Shown one piece after another: positions 39,300-53,694 of a DNA stretch of 64,000 bases; the first letter of the stretch is position 1, and every line of letters begins with the position of its first letter. Source of the DNA: Klebsiella michiganensis (GTDB lineage Bacteria; Pseudomonadota; Gammaproteobacteria; Enterobacterales; Enterobacteriaceae); assembly GCA_000963575.1 (NCBI GenBank), contig CP011077.1, positions 4,526,001 through 4,590,000 of the forward strand, in the 5' to 3' direction. The position numbers and the translations under genes are program-made. Below the pieces are notes generated by a model, which worked only from the letters and a program-made list of their open reading frames with translations, was not told the origin of the DNA and ran no database searches.

Positions 39300-40351
39300 G
39301 CAGCATGCGCCGGCGCCTGATGATCCTGCTGGCGCTTATTCTCCTTTTCTTCCAGCTGATTAGCGTCGTCTGGCTCTGGCATGAAAGCCGTGAGCAGATT
39401 GGCTTTTTAGTGAGTGAGACGCTGTCCGCGAAGGCCCGAAACCAGCAGGTCGAGAAAGAGATCCGCGAAGCGATTGCCTCTCTGCTAGTCCCCTCTTTGG
39501 TCATGGTCGCCTTTACGCTGTTTTTCTCTTTCTGGGCAATTACCTGGATAACTCGCCCGCTGAATCAGCTGCGCTCGAGCCTGGCTAACCGTTCCGCCGA
39601 CAACCTCACTCCCCTGCCCATGTTTTCAGATATGGACGAAATGGTGGCGGTGACCAACTCTCTCAACCAGCTACTTGGGCGCCTGGATCATACCATTCAA
39701 CAGGAACGCTTATTCACGGCCGATGCGGCGCATGAACTAAGAACACCCCTAGCGGGTCTCCGGCTGCATCTGGAATTAATGGCAAAAAATGGGGTAACGC
39801 AGGCCCCAATGTTGCTGACCCGAATAGATCAGCTCATGCATACCATTGAGCAACTCCTGATGCTTTCTCGCGCCGGGCAAGCGTTGGCCAGCGGGCATTA
39901 CAATACGCTGGTCTGGAGTAGCGACATCATCGCGCCGCTGAAAATGGAAATGGAAGAACTGGCTGCACCACGCGGGCAAAGGCTCATCTGGCCCGCAGCA
40001 TCCTCTCTGACCGTTCAGGGCGATGCCGTACTGCTGCGTTTGATGCTGCGTAACCTGCTGGAAAATGCCTCCCGATATAGCCCGGAAAAAGGCGAAATTC
40101 ATGTGGCGTTGGCGGAAAAAGAGGGTGGAACACTGTTGAGCGTCACCGACAGCGGTCCGGGCATTAAAGCCGAATATCTTCAACAGATCACTGAACCCTT
40201 CAGGCGTATGGATCAGCGCTATGGCGGCAGCGGGCTAGGTTTGAACATTGTGCAGCGTATTGTTCAGCTTCACCATGGCCATCTTGAACTGGGTAACCGC
40301 GAAGAAGGTGGTCTGCATGCCGGCTGCTGGCTTCCCGGTAACATTCAATAA
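39296..40351 (+). CDS. pmrB: Sensor histidine kinase, PmrB/BasS-like
   Basis: 351 residues. TM1 (about 8-28), a short periplasmic loop of about 32 residues, TM2 (about 62-83), HAMP, then the dimerisation helix with His146 in DAAHELRTP. The ATPase domain has N in LLENASRYS, DSGPGI, and GGSGLGL. The periplasmic loop contains two ExxE motifs (Glu30-Glu33 and Glu55-Glu58), the ferric-iron-binding feature known from Salmonella PmrB. The ATGA overlap with pmrA indicates a two-gene operon. The system sits between dacB and obgE, which are adjacent apart from yhbE-type neighbours in E. coli. Confidence 0.78.
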   Translation: MSSMRRRLMILLALILLFFQLISVVWLWHESREQIGFLVSETLSAKARNQQVEKEIREAIASLLVPSLVMVAFTLFFSFWAITWITRPLNQLRSSLANRSADNLTPLPMFSDMDEMVAVTNSLNQLLGRLDHTIQQERLFTADAAHELRTPLAGLRLHLELMAKNGVTQAPMLLTRIDQLMHTIEQLLMLSRAGQALASGHYNTLVWSSDIIAPLKMEMEELAAPRGQRLIWPAASSLTVQGDAVLLRLMLRNLLENASRYSPEKGEIHVALAEKEGGTLLSVTDSGPGIKAEYLQQITEPFRRMDQRYGGSGLGLNIVQRIVQLHHGHLELGNREEGGLHAGCWLPGNIQ

Positions 40352-40375
40352 AAAAGGCCGGGAAACCGGCCTTTT
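40352..40375. terminator. Bidirectional terminator between the sensor kinase and obgE
   Basis: AAAAGGCCGG pairs with CCGGCCTTTT around GAAA, with A and T tracts on both sides. It overlaps the end of the kinase gene and lies 9 bases before the obgE stop, so it can end both converging transcripts. Confidence 0.88.
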
Positions 40376-40383
40376 CATTGGAC

Positions 40384-42538
<2,155 letters not shown>

Positions 42539-42575
42539 GCCCATTCCCTGTTTTAATTTACCAGGCGTACAATGT

Positions 42576-42605
42576 AAAAAGCCCCGCAACACGTTGCGGG
42601 GCTTT
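42576..42605 (-). terminator. rpmA terminator
   Basis: AAAGCCCCGCAAC pairs with GTTGCGGGGCTTT (42578-42605). On the minus strand the stem is followed by a TTTTTAC tract. It lies just after rpmA and before yhbE, so yhbE-obgE depend on readthrough or on their own promoter. Confidence 0.88.
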
Positions 42606-42628
42606 CATCCGTTACCGGACCGAAAAAC

Positions 42629-42886
<258 letters not shown>

Positions 42887-42905
42887 TTAATCTACTCCTC
42901 AGGTC

Positions 42906-43274
<369 letters not shown>

Positions 43275-43477
43275 TCACAATAGGGCGCGAATATTACGCA
43301 AATCGTGAGGGTTTGACAAGCCCGATCGTGAATTACCGTAGAAAAAAAACGCAACAGCACACACACCGTTTATCTGCCTCGTTTTTTCAGTACAATCTGT
43401 ACTACAGTATCGAACCTCAACCCTCTCGTTATGCCATATGGATGTGGAATAAACAGGACGAAAGCCAGACTTTTGCG

Positions 43478-44449
43478 ATGAATTTAGAAAAAATTAATGA
43501 GTTAACCGCGCAAGATATGGCGGGTGTCAATGCGACAATCCTTGAGCAATTGAATTCAGATGTCCAACTGATCAACCAGTTGGGCTACTACATTGTCAGC
43601 GGCGGCGGTAAACGCATCCGCCCAATGATTGCCGTACTCGCTGCGCGAGCGCTTTCTTATGAAGGGCAGGCGCATGTCAGAATTGCGGCTCTGATCGAAT
43701 TCATACATACAGCGACCCTTCTCCACGATGATGTTGTGGACGAATCAGATATGCGCCGTGGTAAAGCTACCGCCAATGCCGCTTTCGGCAACGCAGCAAG
43801 CGTCCTGGTCGGTGATTTCATCTATACGCGAGCATTTCAGATGATGACCAGCCTCGGTTCGTTGAAGGTGCTGGAGGTGATGTCAGAGGCCGTGAACGTT
43901 ATTGCCGAAGGCGAAGTGTTGCAGTTGATGAACTGTAATGATCCCGACATCACTGAAGAAAGCTACATGCGGGTCATTTACAGCAAGACTGCCCGTCTGT
44001 TTGAAGCCGCTGCCCAATGCTCTGGCATTCTTGCAGGGGCAACAGAGATTCAGGAAAAAGCGCTGCAGGATTATGGACGTTACCTGGGTACAGCCTTCCA
44101 GCTGATAGATGACCTGCTGGATTACAGCTCAGACGGACAAACGCTTGGTAAAAACGTAGGCGACGACCTGAACGAAGGTAAACCAACGCTGCCGCTGTTG
44201 CACGCCATGCGCAACGGTTCAGCAGAGCAAGCGCAGATGATCCGTGAGGCAATCGAGCAGGGAAATGGCCGACACCTGCTAGAGCCCGTCCTAAAAGCGA
44301 TGTCAGATTGCGGATCTCTGGAATGGACTCGTCAACGCGCCGAAGAGGAAGCAGATAAAGCTATCGATGCGCTTTCTGTTATTCCCGACAGCCCCTATCG
44401 TGAAGCACTGATCTCTTTAGCCCACATGTCAGTACAGCGCGATCGTTAG
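43478..44449 (+). CDS. ispB: Octaprenyl diphosphate synthase
   Basis: 323 residues, as in E. coli. Makes the C40 side chain of ubiquinone and menaquinone. The two Asp-rich motifs are LLHDDVVDESD (about 82-92) and IDDLLDY (about 211-217). The ATG at 43478 gives MNLEKINELTAQDMAGVN as in E. coli; the long upstream in-frame extension to 43313 passes through the promoter region. A hairpin (44455-44484; ACTTTGGCGCGC with its near-perfect complement) follows the stop codon. In this window it provides the tail used by the ubi genes. Confidence 0.97.
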   Translation: MNLEKINELTAQDMAGVNATILEQLNSDVQLINQLGYYIVSGGGKRIRPMIAVLAARALSYEGQAHVRIAALIEFIHTATLLHDDVVDESDMRRGKATANAAFGNAASVLVGDFIYTRAFQMMTSLGSLKVLEVMSEAVNVIAEGEVLQLMNCNDPDITEESYMRVIYSKTARLFEAAAQCSGILAGATEIQEKALQDYGRYLGTAFQLIDDLLDYSSDGQTLGKNVGDDLNEGKPTLPLLHAMRNGSAEQAQMIREAIEQGNGRHLLEPVLKAMSDCGSLEWTRQRAEEEADKAIDALSVIPDSPYREALISLAHMSVQRDR

Positions 44450-44606
44450 CCTATACTTTGGCGCGCTTAATGGCGCGCTAAAGTTTCCAATAAATCACAT
44501 AATCGATTTTCACCTCTTAACTCCCTCTCTCATTTTCATCAGATTTCATAAGATTTGCGGATGAAAACACAGAATTTATTATTCCTTTCACTTACTGGAA
44601 TTATTT

Positions 44607-44631
44607 GGAAATTTTTATGCTATAAATTTCC
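44607..44631. promoter_or_regulatory. Inverted repeat in the sfsB promoter region
   Basis: GGAAATTT (44607-44614) and AAATTTCC (44624-44631) form a perfect 8-bp inverted repeat. A further CTGGAATT lies just upstream (about 44595-44602), and TATAAA lies within the repeat. It is about 50 bp before sfsB, whose product is a Ner-like DNA-binding protein, so self-regulation is possible. The repeat is seen; the binder is inferred. Confidence 0.5.
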
Positions 44632-44682
44632 AGTGTTATCGCTCAGTTCAGAGCAGGGCTTGTAAGATTACAGGGAGAGATT

Positions 44683-44946
44683 ATGGAAAATCAGTATGTG
44701 GACTGGCATCCGGCTGACATCATTGCTGGCCTGAGAAAAAAGAGAACGTCGCTTGCCGCTTTATCACGTGAGTCAGGTTTAAGCTCATCAACGCTCGCCA
44801 ATGCGTTATCACGCCCCTGGCCTAAAGGAGAGTTTATTATCGCTCAGGCTTTAGGTGTTGCTCCTCAGGTCATTTGGCCTTCACGTTACCACGATCCGGT
44901 GACCAATGAGTTTATCGACCGAACCAGAAAGATTCGGCAGCAATAA
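44683..44946 (+). CDS. sfsB: Ner-like DNA-binding regulator SfsB (Nlp)
   Basis: 87 residues (E. coli 92). Related to the Ner repressor of phage Mu; in E. coli it activates maltose genes when overproduced. The HTH lies in TSLAALSRESGLSSSTLANALSRPWPKGE (about residues 22-50), and the family's invariant VIWPSRYHD follows. The start has GGGAGA seven bases upstream. It is followed immediately by a strong terminator and faces murA. Confidence 0.93.
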   Translation: MENQYVDWHPADIIAGLRKKRTSLAALSRESGLSSSTLANALSRPWPKGEFIIAQALGVAPQVIWPSRYHDPVTNEFIDRTRKIRQQ

Positions 44947-44973
44947 AAAAGCCGGGGCATGCCCCGGCTTTTT
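44945..44973. terminator. Bidirectional terminator between sfsB and murA
   Basis: AAAAAGCCGGGGC pairs with GCCCCGGCTTTTT around the central AT (about 44946-44972), with A and T tracts on both sides. It serves both converging genes. Confidence 0.9.
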
Positions 44974-44991
44974 ATCACCATGAAAAGTCGC

Positions 44992-46269
<1,278 letters not shown>

Positions 46270-46307
46270 TTAAATTCAAAACGTTATCACCAGCCTGAGC
46301 CGATGAT

Positions 46308-46562
46308 TCAAAAGCCATTTAGTTTGCGGTCGCGCGCCCACTCTTCCGGCGTATAGGTCTTAATAGAAACGGCATGCATGCGATTATCAGCGATGAATTC
46401 CATCAGCGGGGCATACACCGTTTGCTGTTTTTTGACGCGACTTAACTCGGCGAATAACTCACCCACCGCTATCACCTGAAAGTGGCTGCCATCGCCTGAG
46501 ACGTGGACTTCCTGGAGGGGCAGCGCGTTCATCAGCACTGTCTGAATTTCATGATTTTCCAT
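46308..46562 (-). CDS. ibaG: BolA-family protein IbaG
   Basis: 84 residues, as in E. coli IbaG (YrbA). Small class II KH-like BolA fold; [13 protein letters not shown] (about 22-34) and the C-terminal [12 protein letters not shown] are conserved. BolA proteins partner monothiol glutaredoxins in [2Fe-2S] handling; IbaG is acid-induced in E. coli. It lies between mlaB and murA, separated from mlaB by a terminator. Confidence 0.96.
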   Translation of the reverse strand: MENHEIQTVLMNALPLQEVHVSGDGSHFQVIAVGELFAELSRVKKQQTVYAPLMEFIADNRMHAVSIKTYTPEEWARDRKLNGF

Positions 46563-46640
46563 GGGGTATCTATTCGTCGATTAATAAATGATGAGATAAG
46601 CCACACATCTTAGAGGAAAGTGGCGCCAGCTTAAATAAGC

Positions 46641-46674
46641 AAAAAGCCCCGGAACTTAACAGTTCGAGGGCTTT
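46641..46674 (-). terminator. mla operon terminator
   Basis: On the minus strand AAAGCCCTCGAACTG pairs with CAGTTCCGGGGCTTT around TTAA, with a mismatch, and is followed by a T tract (TTTTTGC). It starts about 20 bases after the mlaB stop and separates the mla genes from ibaG-murA. Confidence 0.85.
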
Positions 46675-46695
46675 GAAAGTAACGTGCTGAAATCA

Positions 46696-46998
46696 TTAGC
46701 CTGCCAGATGCGGCAACAGTGCTTCTGGCAAGTTGTAGAGTTGAGCCAGGGTACGCAAATTATCACTGGCGCCCTGCAACTCAATCTCGCGCCCTTGCCG
46801 GGTGACAATGGCGGCCAGGTGAATGAGTAATGATAAACCAGCGGTATCAACGCGCGTTAAGCCGCTCAGTTCAAAACAGGTGATACCCGCGACCACTTTC
46901 TCGCGCTGCTGCCAGAGCAGTTGAACGGTATCGCCATCCAGCTCGCCGGAAAAGTGCAAGGTAGCGCCGGCCTGTTTCCAGCTCAGTTCTTCCGCCAT
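46696..46998 (-). CDS. mlaB: STAS-domain subunit MlaB of the phospholipid transporter
   Basis: 100 residues (E. coli 97). Cytoplasmic STAS protein that binds the ATPase MlaF and stabilises the MlaFEDB complex. The conserved FELSGLTRVDTAGLSLLIHL (about 42-61) with its Asp-Thr is the STAS core. It overlaps mlaC by 1 base (TAATG type), so translation is coupled. Confidence 0.95.
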   Translation of the reverse strand: MAEELSWKQAGATLHFSGELDGDTVQLLWQQREKVVAGITCFELSGLTRVDTAGLSLLIHLAAIVTRQGREIELQGASDNLRTLAQLYNLPEALLPHLAG

Positions 46999-47627
46999 TA
47001 CTTTTTACTGTCCAGAGTAATTGGCTGCTTTGAAATTGACTGCAGCTGCGCGGTCAAACCATCAATCCCTTTGGTGCGCAGCAGATCGCTCCACTCGTTT
47101 TGTTTGGTAGTGATCATGCTGATCCCTTCGGCGATCATATCGTAAGCCTGCCAGTTCCCGGTTTGGCTATTCTTACGCCACTGGAAGTCAAGACGTACCG
47201 GTGGGCGCCCATTTGGATCGATAATCGTCACGCGGATCGCCACGATATCCGCGTTACCCAGCGGCTGCTCGGGGGCAATTTGGTAAGTCTGGCCGTGATA
47301 CAGCGCCAGCGCCTGACCGTAGGCCTGCTTAAGGTACTCTTCGAAAGCCTTGAAGTAGGCATCACGCTGGGCAGGCGTTGCCTCTTTGTAGTAACGCCCC
47401 AATACCAGCGCACCAGCGTATTTTACCTGTACATAAGGCAGCAATTCCTGGCCGACGATATCGCGCAGATAATTCGGGTTCTGTCGAATTTGAGGCTGCT
47501 CGTTTTTCAGGCGATCAAAGGTCTTCTGCGCCGCCTCGTTCATTAATTTGTAAGGGTTGGTCTGGTCTGCCGCCATCGCAAACGGGGCGATTACCAGCAT
47601 GGCTACCATCATAAGACGCTTAAACAT
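46998..47627 (-). CDS. mlaC: Periplasmic phospholipid-binding protein MlaC
   Basis: 209 residues (E. coli 211). Shuttles phospholipids between the outer-membrane MlaA-porin complex and the inner-membrane MlaFEDB. A signal peptide of about 20 residues ends AMAADQ. The body ([30 protein letters not shown]...[25 protein letters not shown]) is the MlaC/Ttg2D family fold. Third from the end of the mlaFEDCB operon. Confidence 0.96.
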   Translation of the reverse strand: MFKRLMMVAMLVIAPFAMAADQTNPYKLMNEAAQKTFDRLKNEQPQIRQNPNYLRDIVGQELLPYVQVKYAGALVLGRYYKEATPAQRDAYFKAFEEYLKQAYGQALALYHGQTYQIAPEQPLGNADIVAIRVTIIDPNGRPPVRLDFQWRKNSQTGNWQAYDMIAEGISMITTKQNEWSDLLRTKGIDGLTAQLQSISKQPITLDSKK

Positions 47628-47644
47628 CGTTCGTTCCTCTTAAA

Positions 47645-48196
47645 TTAATTCGTAGTACCTGACTGCGGTGCGGCATCAGTATGGCCTGCAGGATGCGCTT
47701 CGGCATCGCCAGAATTCTTATTATCGCCGTTGCCGCTCTTGTAAAGGAACTGGCCTATAAGATCCTCAAGTACCAAAGCAGACTTTGTATCCTGGATGGT
47801 GCTGCCATCTTTCAGCATAGATGATCCCAGTTCCGGATCGTCAAAACCAAGGTTCAGGGCAATATATTGCTCACCCAGCAGGCCAGATGTGCGAATCGCC
47901 AGAGAGCTGGTGTCCGGGATCTGGTTATAGCGCTGCTCGATATCCAGCGTTACGCGAGGCAGGTAGGTTTTCGGATCGAGGGCGATGCCATCAACCCGGC
48001 CGATTACCACGCCGCCAAGACGAACCGGTGAACTCATTTTCAGGCCACCGATGTTATCGAAGGTCGCGTATACCCGATAAGTCGGTTCGCTGCGCAGAGA
48101 AGTGACGTTAGCCACCTTCAGGCAGAGAAAAATAATGGCGACCAGCGCGACCAGCAGAAAAGCACCAACCCAAACTTCAAATTTCTTTGTTTGCAT
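47645..48196 (-). CDS. mlaD: MCE-domain subunit MlaD of the phospholipid transporter
   Basis: 183 residues, as in E. coli. A single N-terminal membrane helix (about 6-26) anchors a periplasmic MCE domain (about 38-117, RVYATFDNIGGLKMSSPVRLGGVVIGRV) that forms a hexameric ring. A helical region and a variable Asn/Gly/Ala-rich tail end the protein. The ATG at 48196 (MQTKKFEVWVG) is the conserved start; 48211 is an in-frame alternative within the mlaE end. It lies 4 bp after mlaE. Confidence 0.96.
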   Translation of the reverse strand: MQTKKFEVWVGAFLLVALVAIIFLCLKVANVTSLRSEPTYRVYATFDNIGGLKMSSPVRLGGVVIGRVDGIALDPKTYLPRVTLDIEQRYNQIPDTSSLAIRTSGLLGEQYIALNLGFDDPELGSSMLKDGSTIQDTKSALVLEDLIGQFLYKSGNGDNKNSGDAEAHPAGHTDAAPQSGTTN

Positions 48197-48200
48197 GAAC

Positions 48201-49806
<1,606 letters not shown>

Positions 49807-50035
49807 CGACCTTCCTTTTTTATGTTTGCCCGCAAGCATGGCCTCAAAGAGATGCTAAAACCCAACATTTTTACAGAATATTACCTGCGCAGGTTAGCGA
49901 AAGCTGGCATTTGTTTTACTTTTCCGCCGCATAAAGTCAGAATTACGACTTATCGCCAGGCTCAGGCTGCACTTCGTTTTGCCCGACCCTTCAGGCCCTC
50001 AGGATCGGCGATTATACCCTAAGAAAGGATTTTTC

Positions 50036-51013
50036 ATGCTGTTAGCTACGGCGCTATTAATTATTGGTTTACTTCTGGTGGTCTATGGCGCCGACCGTTT
50101 AGTTTTCGCCGCGGCGATCCTTTGCCGTAGTATCGGCATCCCGCCGCTGATCATTGGCATGACGGTGGTCAGCATCGGCACCTCGCTTCCTGAAATCATC
50201 ATCGCCAGCACGTCAGCGCTGCACGGCCAACTGGATTTGGCCGTCGGGACAGCGATTGGTTCAAATATCACCAACATTATGCTGATTCTGGGGCTAGCCG
50301 CCCTGCTGCACCCATTTACCGTTAATTCCGATATTCTACGCCGGGAATTACCTCTAATGTTGGCGGTGAGTGCCGCGGCAGGTCTGTTTCTCTATGATGG
50401 CGAGCTGACGCAGGTAGAAGGTGTCATGCTGCTGACAATCGCGGTGTTATATCTACTCTTTATTATTAGAATAGGCCGCCTTGCCGAGCGGCAGGGCGTC
50501 GATAGTCTGACGCGAGAGCAACTGGCCGAACTTCCTCAGGAAGGCAGCCTGTCCGTTGCGTTTTTATGGCTGGGTGTTGCTTTGGTTATCATGCCGATGG
50601 CAACGCGGATGGTTATCGATAATGCCTCGGTACTTGCGCATTATTTTGGCGTGAGTGAACTGGTTATCGGTTTGACGATCATTGCGATTGGTACCAGCCT
50701 GCCAGAATTAGCCACCGCCATCGCCGGGGCGCGCAAAGGCGAAGATGATATTGCGATTGGTAATATCATCGGTTCGAATATTTTTAACGTGGTGTTTGTG
50801 CTTGGGCTCCCTGCACTGCTCGCACCCGGCCACCTGAACCCGCTCGCTTTTGCCCGAGATTATTGGCTGATGTTAGCGGTAAGTGCTGTTTTTGCCCTGC
50901 TCTGCTGGCGTAAACCTCGCCAAATCGGCAAGCTCGCGGGCGCTCTGTTAACATGTGGATTCATCATATGGATCGTGGTGCTGTGGTTTGTTGCGCCACC
51001 TGTCGTCGGATAA
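50036..51013 (+). CDS. yrbG: Calcium/sodium antiporter-family protein YrbG
   Basis: 325 residues, as in E. coli YrbG. CaCA-family inner-membrane exchanger with ten to eleven helices and two inverted alpha repeats: GMTVVSIGTSLPEII (about 39-53) and GLTIIAIGTSLPELATA (about 219-235), each holding the ion-binding GTSLPE. The ATG at 50036 has AAGGA eight bases upstream. First gene of the yrbG-kdsD-kdsC-lptC-lptA-lptB line. Calcium transport is assumed from the family and is not shown to be its role. Confidence 0.94.
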   Translation: MLLATALLIIGLLLVVYGADRLVFAAAILCRSIGIPPLIIGMTVVSIGTSLPEIIIASTSALHGQLDLAVGTAIGSNITNIMLILGLAALLHPFTVNSDILRRELPLMLAVSAAAGLFLYDGELTQVEGVMLLTIAVLYLLFIIRIGRLAERQGVDSLTREQLAELPQEGSLSVAFLWLGVALVIMPMATRMVIDNASVLAHYFGVSELVIGLTIIAIGTSLPELATAIAGARKGEDDIAIGNIIGSNIFNVVFVLGLPALLAPGHLNPLAFARDYWLMLAVSAVFALLCWRKPRQIGKLAGALLTCGFIIWIVVLWFVAPPVVG

Positions 51014-51029
51014 AGCGGAAACGGGAATT

Positions 51030-52016
51030 ATGTCTCATATAGATTTAGCACCGGGTTTTGACTTTCAACAAGCGGGCAAAGACGTGCTCAATATTGAACG
51101 TGAAGGCCTGGCTCAGCTCGACCAGTACATCAACGAAGATTTCTCACTGGCCTGCGAGAAGATATTCTATTGCCCAGGTAAAGTTGTTGTAATGGGGATG
51201 GGAAAATCGGGTCACATCGGGAAAAAAATAGCCGCAACCTTTGCCAGCACCGGCACGCCGGCCTTCTTTGTGCATCCTGGAGAAGCCAGCCACGGTGACT
51301 TAGGCATGGTCACGGCACAGGATATCGTCCTGGCGATTTCTAACTCCGGTGAGTCGAACGAAATTCTGGCGCTAATCCCGGTATTAAAACGCCTGCAGGT
51401 GCCGCTTATTTGCATGACCGCCCGGCCGGAAAGCTCTATGGGCCGCGCGGCAGATATCCATCTGTGCATCAAAGTGCCTCAGGAAGCTTGCCCTCTCGGT
51501 CTCGCACCGACCTCCAGCACAACGGCAACGCTGGTTATGGGCGATGCGCTGGCCGTGGCGTTGCTGAAGGCCCGTGGTTTTACCGCTGAAGATTTCGCAC
51601 TGTCTCATCCTGGCGGCGCGCTGGGTCGTAAGCTGTTACTCCGCGTCAACGATATCATGCACACTGGCGATGATATCCCGCACGTAAGCAAAGAGGCCTC
51701 TTTGCGCGATGCGCTGCTGGAGATCACCCGTAAAAATATGGGGATGACGGTCATCTGTAATGACCTGATGAAAATTGAAGGCATCTTTACCGATGGCGAT
51801 TTACGTCGCGTGTTCGATATGGGTGTCGATTTACATACCTTACGCATTGCGGATGTTATGACAACGGGTGGCATTCGCGTACGCCCTGGCACATTGGCCG
51901 TGGATGCATTAAACCTGATGCAGTCACGCCATATTACTTCGGTTATGGTCGCGGATGGCGACCAATTGCTGGGTGTGGTACATATGCATGACATGCTACG
52001 CGCAGGCGTAGTTTAA
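51030..52016 (+). CDS. kdsD: D-arabinose 5-phosphate isomerase
   Basis: 328 residues, as in E. coli. Converts ribulose-5-phosphate to arabinose-5-phosphate, the first step to Kdo of the LPS core. N-terminal SIS domain (about 40-180; VVVMGMGKSGHIGKKIAATFAST, ISNSGESNEI, APTSSTTA) and two CBS domains (about 210-325). The ATG at 51030 follows GGGAA and starts 16 bp after yrbG; in-frame sequence upstream belongs to yrbG. Confidence 0.97.
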   Translation: MSHIDLAPGFDFQQAGKDVLNIEREGLAQLDQYINEDFSLACEKIFYCPGKVVVMGMGKSGHIGKKIAATFASTGTPAFFVHPGEASHGDLGMVTAQDIVLAISNSGESNEILALIPVLKRLQVPLICMTARPESSMGRAADIHLCIKVPQEACPLGLAPTSSTTATLVMGDALAVALLKARGFTAEDFALSHPGGALGRKLLLRVNDIMHTGDDIPHVSKEASLRDALLEITRKNMGMTVICNDLMKIEGIFTDGDLRRVFDMGVDLHTLRIADVMTTGGIRVRPGTLAVDALNLMQSRHITSVMVADGDQLLGVVHMHDMLRAGVV

Positions 52017-52032
52017 AAAAGGATTAGCCTTA

Positions 52033-52599
52033 ATGAGTAACCATGATGCGCTGCTTAATACCTGCTACGGGCCGGTAAGCGCGCAGGTCATAGCGAGGGC
52101 GAAAGAGATTCGCCTGCTGATTCTGGACGTTGACGGCGTGATGTCTGACGGCCTTATTTACATGGGCAACAGCGGTGAAGAGCTGAAAGCCTTCAACGTA
52201 CGCGATGGCTATGGCATTCGCTGTGCGCTAACCTCCGGAATTGAAGTCGCCATTATTACAGGCAGGAAAGCAAAACTGCTGGAAGATCGCTGCGAAACCT
52301 TGGGCATTACCCATCTTTATCAAGGGCAATCCGACAAGCTTGTAGCGTTCCACGATCTGCTGTCAAAGGTTGCCCTTTCTCCCGATCGGGTTGCCTACAT
52401 TGGCGATGACCTGATCGACTGGCCAGTCATGGAACGGGTTGGTTTAAGCGTTGCCGTTGCTGATGCTCACCCGTTATTGACGCCAAAAGCGGATTACGTG
52501 ACCAGAATCAGCGGTGGGCGAGGCGCTGTCCGGGAAATCTGCGATATTTTGTTAATGGCACAAGGCAAGCTTGATGAGGCTAAAGGGCAATCCATATGA
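52033..52599 (+). CDS. kdsC: 3-deoxy-D-manno-octulosonate-8-phosphate phosphatase
   Basis: 188 residues, as in E. coli. HAD-family phosphatase that forms Kdo from Kdo-8-phosphate. Motif I is LILDVDGVMSDG with Asp32 and Asp34, motif II is IITGRK, and motif IV is YIGDDLIDWP. No cap domain, as typical for this tetrameric type. It overlaps lptC by 4 bp (ATGA). Confidence 0.97.
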   Translation: MSNHDALLNTCYGPVSAQVIARAKEIRLLILDVDGVMSDGLIYMGNSGEELKAFNVRDGYGIRCALTSGIEVAIITGRKAKLLEDRCETLGITHLYQGQSDKLVAFHDLLSKVALSPDRVAYIGDDLIDWPVMERVGLSVAVADAHPLLTPKADYVTRISGGRGAVREICDILLMAQGKLDEAKGQSI

Positions 52600-53168
52600 G
52601 CAAGACCAGACGTTGGATTATTTTCCTGCTTGCCATTGCGGCATTAGTGCTTATCGGCCTGAATCTGACGGAGAAGGACGAACCCAGCGTCACCGTTAAC
52701 AGCGATTCACCGACTTACCAAAGTGAATTCTCCACGACGGTCGTATACAACCCGCAAGGCGCGTTGAATTATAAGCTTATTGCACAACACGTTGAATACT
52801 TCTCCGATACAGGCATTTCATGGTTCACCAAACCGGTCATGACCCAGTACGATGAAAATAAAATCGCCACCTGGGAAATTCATGCGGATCGCGCCAAACT
52901 TACCGATGATAAAATGCTTTATTTGTACGGGAACGTCATCGTCACAGCGCTAACGCCTGATTCTCAGCTACGCAAAATCACGACGGATAATGCGCAGGTG
53001 AATTTAATCACCCAGGATGTCGCTTCTGACGATCTTGTTACTCTGTACGGCACCACATTTAATTCCAGTGGCCTGAAAATGCGTGGCAACTTACGCAGCC
53101 AAACTGCACAGCTGATTGAAAAGGTTAAAACCTCTTATGAAATCCAAAATAAACAAACTCAGCCTTAA
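52596..53168 (+). CDS. lptC: LPS export protein LptC
   Basis: 190 residues (E. coli 191). Bitopic inner-membrane protein: one N-terminal helix (about 7-24), then a periplasmic beta-jellyroll (about 40-185) that passes LPS from LptB2FG to LptA. The 3' end overlaps lptA by 32 bases, as in E. coli. Confidence 0.97.
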   Translation: MSKTRRWIIFLLAIAALVLIGLNLTEKDEPSVTVNSDSPTYQSEFSTTVVYNPQGALNYKLIAQHVEYFSDTGISWFTKPVMTQYDENKIATWEIHADRAKLTDDKMLYLYGNVIVTALTPDSQLRKITTDNAQVNLITQDVASDDLVTLYGTTFNSSGLKMRGNLRSQTAQLIEKVKTSYEIQNKQTQP

Positions 53169-53688
53169 ACTTGTTCTGCTTGGTTCGCTATTTGCCGCAC
53201 CTCTGTCAGCCTGGGCACTGACCGGTGACACCGATCAACCCATTCATATCGAATCCGATCAGCAGTCTCTCGATATGCAGGGCAACGTTGTGACCTTCAC
53301 TGGCAATGTGGTTGTGACGCAGGGCAGTATCAAAATCAACGCCGATAAAGTCGTTGTTACTCGCCCGGGGGGTGAACAGGGCAAAGAGGTGATTGATGGC
53401 TACGGCAATCCTGCTACTTTCTATCAAATGCAAGACAGCGGTAAGCCGGTAAAAGGCCGTGCTTCAACAATGCATTACGAACTGGCCAAAGATTTCGTTG
53501 TACTGACTGGTAACGCTTATCTTGAGCAGTTGGATAGCAACATTACCGGCGACAAAATCACCTATCTGGTGAAAGAGCAAAAAATGCAGGCGTTTAGCGA
53601 GAAAGGCAAACGCGTGACCACCGTGCTGGTGCCGTCTCAGTTGCAAAACAAGAACGGCCAGCAACCGGCACCGAAAAAGAGTAACTGA
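53137..53688 (+). CDS. lptA: Periplasmic LPS-binding bridge protein LptA
   Basis: 183 residues (E. coli 185). Signal peptide of about 25 residues (SLKLVLLGSLFAAPLSAWA), then the LptA/OstA jellyroll (TGDTDQPIHIESDQQSLDMQGNVVTF is near-identical to E. coli; positions about 26-51) that oligomerises to carry LPS across the periplasm. The ATG at 53137 gives MKSKINKLS; the in-frame start at 53116 would lengthen the signal peptide. The C-terminus is Lys/Gln/Pro rich. Confidence 0.97.
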   Translation: MKSKINKLSLKLVLLGSLFAAPLSAWALTGDTDQPIHIESDQQSLDMQGNVVTFTGNVVVTQGSIKINADKVVVTRPGGEQGKEVIDGYGNPATFYQMQDSGKPVKGRASTMHYELAKDFVVLTGNAYLEQLDSNITGDKITYLVKEQKMQAFSEKGKRVTTVLVPSQLQNKNGQQPAPKKSN

Positions 53689-53694
53689 TTCGTT

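Noticed and set aside
43313..43477. N-terminal extension of ispB
   Set aside because: The in-frame extension crosses the divergent promoter region and is not present in the known 323-residue protein.
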